This document shows, piece by piece, positions 26,801 through 34,578 of a DNA stretch of 64,000 nt. The DNA is from Holophagae bacterium. GTDB lineage: Bacteria; Acidobacteriota; Holophagae; Acanthopleuribacterales; Acanthopleuribacteraceae. The stretch is taken from NCBI GenBank assembly GCA_030429565.1, contig JAUIFE010000004.1, positions 499,335 through 563,334 on the forward strand, given 5' to 3'. Positions within the stretch are counted from its first letter, which is position 1. Each line of letters begins with the position of its first letter. Position numbers and translations under genes: made by a program. Below the pieces are notes generated by a model. The model did not search any database, was not told the origin of the DNA, and saw only the letters and a program-made list of their open reading frames with translations.

Positions 26801-27379
26801 CTAGGTCAGCTTGTGACGCAGAAAACCCAACGCGGCTTTTAGCTCGAGAAACACTTTGGTCCGGCCCAGTTGCGTTTCGGTCGTGATCTTCTCAATGGTG
26901 GCATCTTCAAAAAAACGCAAGTGAATGATGCGCGCTTGAACTGGATCAATTTCACCCAGCAAATCGAGCGCCCGTTGCAGGCCCATTAGCTGCTCCGGCC
27001 CCAACGCCGGCGGTTGGTGCGCCAAGCTGTCCTGCGGCACATCCACGCCGTCGAACCTGGCGCCGTGACGATGGGCGTATTTTTCGTGATTGAGCAACAC
27101 CCACAGCAGGATCTTTTTGGCCATGGCGTAGAACTCGCGCCGGTTCTGCCAGGGACGATCTGGATCGCCGCGGTACTCGCTCAGTTTGGGAAACGCCTGG
27201 TGCAACAGGTCGGTGGTGCACATGTCCACATGGCGCTGGTTATCGGAAACAAACTCACGCAAAACCTTGCGCGACAACTTCCGCAACTCTTGCGCAACGG
27301 CGGGCCACAATTCTTCCATGGTCCCCTTTTCACCGTCCTGCCACTTTAAAAGCAGTTCCGTAATATCCTGATGAGCCAT
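26801..27379 (-). CDS. ECF-type RNA polymerase sigma factor
   Basis: Sigma-70 family factor of the ECF-like subgroup common in Acidobacteriota and Planctomycetes, 192 residues. Region 2 covers about 25-100, with the CTTDLLHQAFPKL and NRREFYAMAKKILLWVLLNH segments. Region 4 covers about 130-190, with a helix-turn-helix (ATIEKITTETQLGRTKV). ATG start at 27377-27379. It is divergent from a Ser/Thr kinase with TPRs, an arrangement seen repeatedly in Acidobacteriota. The kinase may regulate the sigma factor in place of an anti-sigma factor; no anti-sigma gene is adjacent. Confidence 0.9.
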   Translation of the reverse strand: MAHQDITELLLKWQDGEKGTMEELWPAVAQELRKLSRKVLREFVSDNQRHVDMCTTDLLHQAFPKLSEYRGDPDRPWQNRREFYAMAKKILLWVLLNHEKYAHRHGARFDGVDVPQDSLAHQPPALGPEQLMGLQRALDLLGEIDPVQARIIHLRFFEDATIEKITTETQLGRTKVFLELKAALGFLRHKLT

Positions 27380-27743
27380 AAAATCCCCCGCTCGGCGTCG
27401 GCCATTTGTAACACGGAACCGACCCGCGCGGCGACCCTCGCTATGGATTCCGGCGCGGAAATTTGCTCACTGTTGCGACACAGTCCACGAGCTGTCAAAG
27501 TAACCCAAATGAATGCAAAGGTTAACCTGCTTCATGCCACGTTAAGCATTGTTTATCGATATTCCCGCCAAGTGGCGCCAGGTCTCCTTTTCGCCATCCT
27601 CATTCCAGTCATTGCCGCGCCGCCCCCGTTACGCCGGCCGCGTGATTTGCAACACGGTTGATGCCGTACGTTTTGCCGACCGATAAGTGCGGCAGGCATG
27701 ATCGGAAAAGCTCGCTACCGCAAACCCGAGGAACGTCCCCATC
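27380..27743. other. Divergent promoter region, ECF sigma and kinase
   Basis: 364 bp between divergent start codons. No gene is supported. The block ATTTGtAACACGG at 27404-27416 recurs as ATTTGcAACACGG at 27645-27657, in the same orientation; it could be a shared site, but the relation to the two starts differs. Confidence 0.4.
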
Positions 27744-30700
27744 ATGGACATTGACATTCAGCGCGAACGCCACATTCAAAACTTGGTCAAAACGGTCCTT
27801 TCCCTACCCCTTGAGAGCCGTACCGAATATCTGTCACCGCTTTACCGCGAGGACCCCGACCTGGCCGAGCAGGTGCAGGCGCGGGTGGAAGCAGCGGAAG
27901 CAGTGATCGAAGATCTTACCCTTCTCGGTGACAGCGGCACTCTGGCGGGCGTTCGCGTTGGCCCTTATCAACTGCATCGTCTGCTCGGCGAAGGCGGCAT
28001 GGGCGACGTTTATTTAGCCAACCGCGAGCATGAATTCTCGATGTGGGTCGCGATCAAATTCCTCAAGCGCGGTTTGGATCGCGGCGCCGTGCTCGAGCGA
28101 TTCCAGCGCGAACGACAAATCCTCGCCGACCTCAGCCACCCCAACATTGCCGCCTTGTTTGACGGCGGTACCAGCAGCGGCGGGCGCCCTTATTTTGTCA
28201 TGGAATACGTGGAGGGGATTCCGGCCGATGCTTACTGTCGTGAGAACCAACTCGAGTTAGAACAACGCCTGCGGTTGTTTCGAAAAATCTGCCGTGCCGT
28301 TAGTTTTGCCCACGACAATAACGTACTTCACCGCGATCTCAAGCCGGCCAACATTCTCGTCAACGCCCACGGTGAACCGAAGCTCCTGGACTTTGGTATT
28401 GCCGGCTGGACCGTCCCCGACAGCGAACAGGAACAAACAGATTTAGGATCGGGCGGGCTCACCCTCGATTACGCATCACCGGAACAGGTCGAAGGCAAAC
28501 CGCTGACACCGGCAAGCGACGTGTACGCGCTCGGGGTCATCCTCTTTCAACTCCTTACGGACTGCAAACCATTTGAACTAAGGCAAGTGCCTCTTTTTAC
28601 CGCGATGCGCACCATCTGCGAAACAGCGCCGCCCAAGCCCAGCGCCCACGTCAATCGCCTCAAGCAGGACCTCAGCCTCTCCATCGACAGCGGTATCGAC
28701 GGCGACACCCCTGCGCCCCTACCCTTGCGCTGGCAAAAACGGCTGGTGGGTGATCTCGACACCATCGTGCTCCGGGCCTTGAGCAAGGATCCCAGCTTGC
28801 GGTTCGCCACGGTTCAGGCTTTGCACGACGAGATCGGCCGCTTTTTGGTCGACCTGCCCTTGCAAAGTCGGCCTCGCTCCCTGGTTTACGATGCCGTTAA
28901 GTTTACGCGCCGTCACCGCACGGTGGTATCGGTGGCCACCGTGTTGCTAACACTGGTGCTGGCCTTGATGGTTACTTTGTGGCGTCAACAAGACGCCTTG
29001 CGTTTAGAGCGCGACCGGGCCCGTTGGGAACGCGATCAGGCCAACCACGAACGCGAACGAACCGAGGCGGCCACGACCTTCCTCAAGGACCTTTTTAAAG
29101 GAGCCGACCCGCGTTTAACCGGCGGTCAAAAATTAACCGCGGCCGAATTGCTCAACAAAGGCGTTCAGGACATTCAAAGCCGTTTTCAAGACCAACCGGT
29201 TTTGCGCGCGGAACTACTTGAGACACTGGCGGAAGTACACCTGAGTTTGGGTTTGTATACCAGCGTCGAAAGCCTGCTCCAAGATGCACTCGCCCTGCAA
29301 AGCGGCCGGGCGAGCCCGCTGGTAGAGGCACGCTTGCAGTTGCGTTTGGCGGAATGCCGCCTAGAACAAGCGAAATTCCACGGCGCCAAAGACTTAAGTG
29401 ATCGGGGCAATGCGGTTCTGAAAAGCGAATTGCGTTTCCCGCATCAACGCCGCGCGGCCGGTTATCTATTGAGCGCGCGTATCTTGCGCGAGTTGGGTCG
29501 CTACCAAGAAGCTGAACCGCTGTACCGCGCCGCCTTAGCCGAAATCGAACAGGTGCGCCGCCAGAATGAGGACGAAAGCCGGCAAAGCACTTTGGCGCTC
29601 CAACACGCGGAAATGATTAACTACTATTCCGATTTCCTGTTGGCGCGCGGCCATTATCAACGCGCAGGCGCCCTGCAAACCAAAGCGCTAAACACCTTTG
29701 AACGCTACCTGTCCGCGCGCGACCCGCAACGCGCTCAGGCTATGATTCAGTTGGGTCTGATCCACGCCGCCGAAGGTCGCTTTGAGGAAGCGGAAACACT
29801 GTACCGCACCGTCGATCAACAACGACGCGAGTGGTTTGGCCCAGACCACCCACTCACACTGGAAGCGCGTGAATTGCTCGCCGTGCTATACCGTGAATGG
29901 GGCCGTTACCAGGTCGCCGACGATTTGCATCGCTCGGTTTTACGGCATCGGCAAGCCCGTTTCACCACCGACCACCCAAAGATTTGGGACAGCCGCAAGC
30001 ATTTAGCACTCCTTCAGCAGGAGTTGGGACACTACGATACAGCGGCGTCCGAAATGACACTTGTTCTAGAAGCCGAAAAACGCAACTTCGGACGCATTCA
30101 CCCGATTGTCGCTGAAACCCTCAACTTGATGGGTATCCTCGAGTTCGAGCGTGGCCGCTACCCCGAAGCGGAACAGTATTACCGCAAGTCGATCGAGATG
30201 AAGCTGCATTTCTTTGGTGAAAACCATCCCACCACGGCCAGCTCGCTGGATAACCTCGGCGTGCTTTACCAAGAACTAGACCGTTGGGACCAAGCGACGA
30301 CGCTCCACCAACGCGCCCTGGAAATGCGACGACGCCTGTTAGGCGACCAGGATGTCGACATCGCTTACAGCCATGACAACTTGGGGCTGGTCTTGAAACA
30401 AAAGGGCCGTTGTGCCGAAGCTGAAGATCATTTCCGCGACGCGACCGCGCTGTTCACCGCTGTTTTGGGCGAAGACCATCCCGATACCTTGAGCACCGTT
30501 CACAACTTAGCCGTCACCTTGGTGGATCAACTCAAATATGAAGAAGCCCTGCCGTTGTTGCGCATGGTAGTCCAGCGCGAGAGAAAAATTTACCAAAGCC
30601 ACCCGACGGTGGCCCTCAGCCTCAACAATCTGGCTTCTGCGCTCATCGACACGCAACGCTTCACCGAAGCGGAAACCCTGCTGACCGAAGCCGCAACCAT

Positions 30701-31082
30701 CAACGCGGCCCATCTCAGCGACAATCATCCTTCGGTGGCACAAACCCACTTAATGCTGGCCCGGTACCACCTGGCCACGCAAGCGCCGCTCAAGGCCGAA
30801 GCAGCCGCGCGCAAGGCTCTGGCTATCGGTGCCGCCCACTACAAGCCGGGTCACCTGTTAATCGCGCGCTATCGCAAGACCCTGGGTCACGCCTTGCTGA
30901 ATCAAGGCCGCTATGGCGAAGCCGCGCCACATTTGCGCCACGCTGAACAGGTATTCGCGCCCCTTGCCAATTGTACCGAACGCGAGAAACGCGCCTTGTG
31001 GTTGATCTTGGTACGGCTCTACGAAAAACTAAACGACCCAAATCAGGCGGCCGTTTTTCGCGCCAAGCTCGACCCTCCTTAA
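27744..31082 (+). CDS. Ser/Thr protein kinase with C-terminal TPR array
   Basis: Transmembrane eukaryotic-like kinase of 1112 residues. An N-terminal 60-residue helical segment (LPLESRTEYLSPLYREDPDLAEQV) is typical of acidobacterial and planctomycete kinases. The kinase domain has the glycine loop GEGGMGDVY (about 80-88), the VAIKFL lysine near 104, HRDLKPAN near 196 and DFG near 216. One transmembrane helix lies at about 393-413, followed by a charged linker and some 12-14 TPR units to about residue 1095. The C-terminal units belong to the long repeat class with a 42-residue spacing (ALxxRRRLLGxxHPxxAxSLxNLG). ATG start with GAGGAA upstream. Its stop codon overlaps that of the convergent unknown gene. 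The TPR half presumably binds a partner outside the membrane. Confidence 0.94.
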   Translation: MDIDIQRERHIQNLVKTVLSLPLESRTEYLSPLYREDPDLAEQVQARVEAAEAVIEDLTLLGDSGTLAGVRVGPYQLHRLLGEGGMGDVYLANREHEFSMWVAIKFLKRGLDRGAVLERFQRERQILADLSHPNIAALFDGGTSSGGRPYFVMEYVEGIPADAYCRENQLELEQRLRLFRKICRAVSFAHDNNVLHRDLKPANILVNAHGEPKLLDFGIAGWTVPDSEQEQTDLGSGGLTLDYASPEQVEGKPLTPASDVYALGVILFQLLTDCKPFELRQVPLFTAMRTICETAPPKPSAHVNRLKQDLSLSIDSGIDGDTPAPLPLRWQKRLVGDLDTIVLRALSKDPSLRFATVQALHDEIGRFLVDLPLQSRPRSLVYDAVKFTRRHRTVVSVATVLLTLVLALMVTLWRQQDALRLERDRARWERDQANHERERTEAATTFLKDLFKGADPRLTGGQKLTAAELLNKGVQDIQSRFQDQPVLRAELLETLAEVHLSLGLYTSVESLLQDALALQSGRASPLVEARLQLRLAECRLEQAKFHGAKDLSDRGNAVLKSELRFPHQRRAAGYLLSARILRELGRYQEAEPLYRAALAEIEQVRRQNEDESRQSTLALQHAEMINYYSDFLLARGHYQRAGALQTKALNTFERYLSARDPQRAQAMIQLGLIHAAEGRFEEAETLYRTVDQQRREWFGPDHPLTLEARELLAVLYREWGRYQVADDLHRSVLRHRQARFTTDHPKIWDSRKHLALLQQELGHYDTAASEMTLVLEAEKRNFGRIHPIVAETLNLMGILEFERGRYPEAEQYYRKSIEMKLHFFGENHPTTASSLDNLGVLYQELDRWDQATTLHQRALEMRRRLLGDQDVDIAYSHDNLGLVLKQKGRCAEAEDHFRDATALFTAVLGEDHPDTLSTVHNLAVTLVDQLKYEEALPLLRMVVQRERKIYQSHPTVALSLNNLASALIDTQRFTEAETLLTEAATINAAHLSDNHPSVAQTHLMLARYHLATQAPLKAEAAARKALAIGAAHYKPGHLLIARYRKTLGHALLNQGRYGEAAPHLRHAEQVFAPLANCTEREKRALWLILVRLYEKLNDPNQAAVFRAKLDPP

Positions 31083-33469
31083 GTCAATAGTTCTTTTCTT
31101 TGTTGCGGCCAGTTTTCAATGCCGGTTTTCGCCAAACGGTAACTATCTTTAACGGTTCGATTATCTTTGGGTTTGGCGCCGGCCAATTCCATGCGCAGAT
31201 CGGTCAGATTCTTTTTTAACCCACTTAGTTCCTTGGCCGTTTTCACGATTTCAGTTTGCTGCGATTTCAAATCAAGGATCTGTTGCTTGGCTTCCTGAAC
31301 TGACTTTTCAAGCTGTCGGTGGCTCTCCGTTGGAACGGCTTGCTTTTGCTGAAAGATCAGTTTGTTTTTGGCAATAAGCAATTCGTTTTGCTGAACTTTA
31401 CGCGCCAATAAATTGATTTGGGTCTCTAAGGTACCTGCGCTGCGATTGAGCTTGGTCAGTTCACGTCCCATGACTTGCGTGGTGAACCGCAACTTTTGGC
31501 GGGTGTTTCGGAATTCCATTTTGCTCACCCCGACGCGTTGGTAGATCGGCGTGCCGACACCGCGGCGCCGTTGTTGGCGACTGGTTTTAATTTGGGTCTG
31601 AACCTGATGACCCAGCTCGCTGTTTCTTCGCATAAGCGACTTGATCCGTGTGTCGACCGTCGGTGACACCGTCGTCTTCGAGAGGTTGGGGTCAATATGC
31701 GGCAAGCTCGATTGGCTTTTTACCGATTTCCTTTTCGGCGAAAGGCCGCCGGAATCAATGTTGGTTAGCTGGCTCTGAATACTCATATCGATCAAAGACT
31801 CGGAAAAGCTGGGCGTGCGGTGATGAGAAACCACCGACGTTTCGTTTTGAGGAAACCGCTGTTTTACCATCGGGTCGTCTAGTTCCATCGATTCGTTTTG
31901 TGGTGTCAGTTTCGGCGTGAGTTGCGGTGTTTCGAGGTCGGACAAATCCTGTACACTGATACGGCGCGAGAGTTGCTCATGCATGGTTTGGTCGAGTAAG
32001 TCCTCCACGTCGTCCAGACCGTCTTGAACCGTTGAGGTGAGGTCCAACGTCGGATCATGCGTTTCCAATTCCAATTCTAAATCATCGAGATTCTGTTGCT
32101 GGGGCGTGGGTGTGGTCTCTTTTTTGGGTTTGAGCTGTGGGTAACGAATCGGACTGTCGGTTTCCATTTCGTCCATTGACTGAAAGGGTCGCGGCATCTG
32201 CCGTTTGGTAGTTAGCTCATCATGGCTATGCTGTTTTTTAGGTCCAAAAGAGACGTGATCATTCATGCCTTCGCGAGCAAGGTCGTCCAACGGTGCCGAC
32301 GGCTGAAACTGGGTTGGGTTTTGTGGGCCGAGCGAGACCAAGCCGACTTCACTGAGCTGCGGCGTGGTTGGCTGGGGGCCGCGGCTGGAACCCAACCCAA
32401 ATCCCACCAGCAAATAATCTTTGGGCGATTGTTTGATTTCGTTTTTGCCGTCAAAACGGACCCATTCGTTCTGTTGGTTGCGCGAGAAAACCACGCTTTG
32501 GTTTTCTCGCGTTTGCGGGTTGAACCCGGTGACCAGTACTTTGGAAGCGCCGTCGGTTTTGGCGGCGAATTGGTCGATCTCTTGCCTAATTTGATCAAAG
32601 CCACCACGCGGGATGCGTTCGAATTGCGGTGCCAACCGGCCCTGTTGTTGGGCGCGTTTTTGGATGGTGCGCTGAATGACGGCCGGATCCGAAACCACCT
32701 TCTCCGAAGTAGGTGCCGTGCCGCCTTTGCGAAACAACGAACGTTCGTCAATGCCACGTTGGTTTTTTTCCTGTTGCGGCATTTGCGAGAGGTGGTTAAT
32801 CGCCGTTTCAGCCAATTCATTGTGACTCAGCTTGGGATCACCCAAGAAACGATTCAAAACATCCAGCGTCGGACCGCCCTGGAAATGGTGTGGTTGTTTT
32901 TGCGGATCAAGCGCCAGAGTGTTGCCAAACACCAAACGTCCGCCCTTGCCCATGAGATCTTCTAACGGCATCTCGTGGGTGTCCCATTCTTGCGGTGCAC
33001 CGTCGTTCATCATAAAAAGCCGCAGGTCGGGTTTTTTGAGATCGTCGGAGACATTCTTGATCAGGAACACCGCGCCGCCGTTGCCGTCGAAATCATGAGC
33101 GATGGCGGCAAACTCGCGACCGCGCATCAACGACTTAAAACTGTCGCCGTTTACGCCTTCTTTGAGATTCAGGCCGCTTGTGGGTGCGGAATTCAGCGTC
33201 AATAGGTTGCGGGTCGGGCTGCCTTTAAAATTGGTGTCAAAGCCACCCACGGCACGCGCTAAAGCAAAATCACCAACCTTTTGCTGTTGCGGCCCTTGCT
33301 TGGTGTTGATGTTGGCCAAACTCGCCATCAGCATGGTTTCGCGGTCGCCAAACTGCTGCAGGGTTGGAGTCGATTGCGACCGCGGCTGGGTCGATAAAGG
33401 CGTGGACAATTGCGGATAAAGACCGCCGCTTCCGACGCGTGATTGATAAGAATGAGGAAAAGTCGCCAT
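31079..33469 (-). CDS. Q/T/P-rich protein of unknown function with coiled coil
   Basis: 796 residues; no family recognised. The first 45 residues are Ser/Thr/Gln-rich and disordered. A middle region (about 60-380) looks folded and mixed alpha/beta. A long acidic low-complexity stretch (about 390-600) is rich in TP, QN and DD motifs. The last 130 residues form a strongly predicted coiled coil (for example KNKLIFQQKQAV). There is no signal peptide or transmembrane helix. The composition, with a disordered start and a coiled-coil end, recalls secreted effector or scaffold proteins. Start is ATG 33467-33469 with GGAGGA just upstream, so translation looks genuine. It converges with the Ser/Thr kinase: their stop codons share TTAA. 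Confidence 0.8.
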   Translation of the reverse strand: MATFPHSYQSRVGSGGLYPQLSTPLSTQPRSQSTPTLQQFGDRETMLMASLANINTKQGPQQQKVGDFALARAVGGFDTNFKGSPTRNLLTLNSAPTSGLNLKEGVNGDSFKSLMRGREFAAIAHDFDGNGGAVFLIKNVSDDLKKPDLRLFMMNDGAPQEWDTHEMPLEDLMGKGGRLVFGNTLALDPQKQPHHFQGGPTLDVLNRFLGDPKLSHNELAETAINHLSQMPQQEKNQRGIDERSLFRKGGTAPTSEKVVSDPAVIQRTIQKRAQQQGRLAPQFERIPRGGFDQIRQEIDQFAAKTDGASKVLVTGFNPQTRENQSVVFSRNQQNEWVRFDGKNEIKQSPKDYLLVGFGLGSSRGPQPTTPQLSEVGLVSLGPQNPTQFQPSAPLDDLAREGMNDHVSFGPKKQHSHDELTTKRQMPRPFQSMDEMETDSPIRYPQLKPKKETTPTPQQQNLDDLELELETHDPTLDLTSTVQDGLDDVEDLLDQTMHEQLSRRISVQDLSDLETPQLTPKLTPQNESMELDDPMVKQRFPQNETSVVSHHRTPSFSESLIDMSIQSQLTNIDSGGLSPKRKSVKSQSSLPHIDPNLSKTTVSPTVDTRIKSLMRRNSELGHQVQTQIKTSRQQRRRGVGTPIYQRVGVSKMEFRNTRQKLRFTTQVMGRELTKLNRSAGTLETQINLLARKVQQNELLIAKNKLIFQQKQAVPTESHRQLEKSVQEAKQQILDLKSQQTEIVKTAKELSGLKKNLTDLRMELAGAKPKDNRTVKDSYRLAKTGIENWPQQRKELLT

Positions 33470-33544
33470 AAATCCTCCGAGACTCGCCGTAACCGGCCAA
33501 TCACTAAACTAACTGTTTATTGTGGAGAAAGTTGGTAGGGTGGT

Positions 33545-33579
33545 CAAAAAGTCGGAAACGAACTGCTTTAAGTCGTTTC
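33545..33579 (-). terminator. Possible terminator at end of glycosylase gene
   Basis: Read on the minus strand, GAAACGA and TCGTTTC arms (33573-33579 and 33555-33561) enclose an 11-base loop that contains the stop codon, and a CGAC-TTTTT tail follows. The stem is short, so this is tentative. Confidence 0.4.
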
Positions 33580-34191
33580 TTCGGGCAGTTGGGGATCGTT
33601 GTCGAGCCAATGCCACAGATAAAAACACGCGTAACTGCGGTAAGGCCGCCAGCTCTCAGCCAGCGCGACGCATACCTGACGGCGCTCCTTGCCGGTTTCT
33701 TCTAATTGGTACAAACGCGTCATCGCGTTGAGAATGCCCTGATCACCGGCGGGAAAGATGTCGGCACGCGCCAGAGAAAACATCAGGATCATTTGGGCGG
33801 TCCACTCACCGACCCCCTTGATTTGGGTCATAAAGGCCAGCGCATCGTCGTCGCTTTGGGTTTTAACGGTGGCAAAGTCGTTGGCCAGGGCAAAGGCGGC
33901 GACATTTTTGACATAACCGGCCTTTTGCGCAGAGAGGCCCTGGCCACGCAAGGTTTCCACCGACATATCGGCCAAAACCGCGGGATGCGGATAGCCATCA
34001 TCAAACAAAGTAAGGAACCGGTCAAAAATCGTTTTTGCGGCTTTGACCGAGAGCTGCTGGCCGGCAATGGCGCGCACCAGTTGGAAATAAATGTCACTAC
34101 GCGGTTGTTGGGGAGGCAGCGGTTCGGGCGTCAAAACGCGCGATAAAACCGGGTCGCGCTGTAAAAATTCAAAAGCACTTTGGTGAATCAA
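33568..34191 (-). CDS. AlkA-type DNA-3-methyladenine glycosylase
   Basis: Helix-hairpin-helix GPD glycosylase that removes alkylated bases from DNA, 207 residues. The HhH element is IKGVGEWTAQMIL and the catalytic Asp150 lies in FPAGDQGI. It lacks the N-terminal beta domain of E. coli AlkA, as do the short AlkA/MAG1-like enzymes. Start is TTG at 34189-34191, preceded by AGGAGG six bases upstream, which makes this unusual codon convincing. It appears monocistronic, divergent from lon with a 387-bp gap. Confidence 0.92.
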   Translation of the reverse strand: MIHQSAFEFLQRDPVLSRVLTPEPLPPQQPRSDIYFQLVRAIAGQQLSVKAAKTIFDRFLTLFDDGYPHPAVLADMSVETLRGQGLSAQKAGYVKNVAAFALANDFATVKTQSDDDALAFMTQIKGVGEWTAQMILMFSLARADIFPAGDQGILNAMTRLYQLEETGKERRQVCVALAESWRPYRSYACFYLWHWLDNDPQLPEETT

Positions 34192-34578
34192 GCCGAGCCT
34201 CCTTGAGCAGCGGGGCCTGTTCGCAGCGCAAGGTCACGTCAAGACAGTGAACCGCGCGTGGTAAGGGGTGTGTCTAACGATAACACAGGCGGCCAAGGCA
34301 GCCGCCGGTAAAGCGAGGTCCGAAGATATCTTAGCCAAAGCGACTCAGATCCCTGCAAAAGAAGGTTTTTGCGTCAAAAGACACAGGACGGCTGAGCCCT
34401 TTTTCCACCTTTTTGCGCTTCTAAGTACAAGCAGCTTATTTCAAACAGCTTACTTGGATTAATTCATTCTGAGTGAGGTCGGTTTTAGAAAAAAATCAAA
34501 AATAATGAACTATTAGTCACTTGCAGTCGTATCGGTTTAGTGATTTAGTTAAATAAAATTTGAGCGAGGTGATGTCAC
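34192..34578. other. Divergent intergenic region upstream of lon
   Basis: 387 bp with no gene. The right half (34430-34575) is markedly A/T-rich. It holds the lon promoter, with one weak candidate listed separately. I found no CIRCE-like inverted repeat that would mark HrcA control. Confidence 0.5.
34521..34549 (+). promoter_or_regulatory. Weak candidate promoter for lon
   Basis: TTGCAG at 34521-34526 and TTTAGT at 34544-34549 are separated by 17 bases and lie 30-58 bases before the lon ATG. Each matches the sigma-70 consensus only partly (three and four of six positions). Confidence 0.3.
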
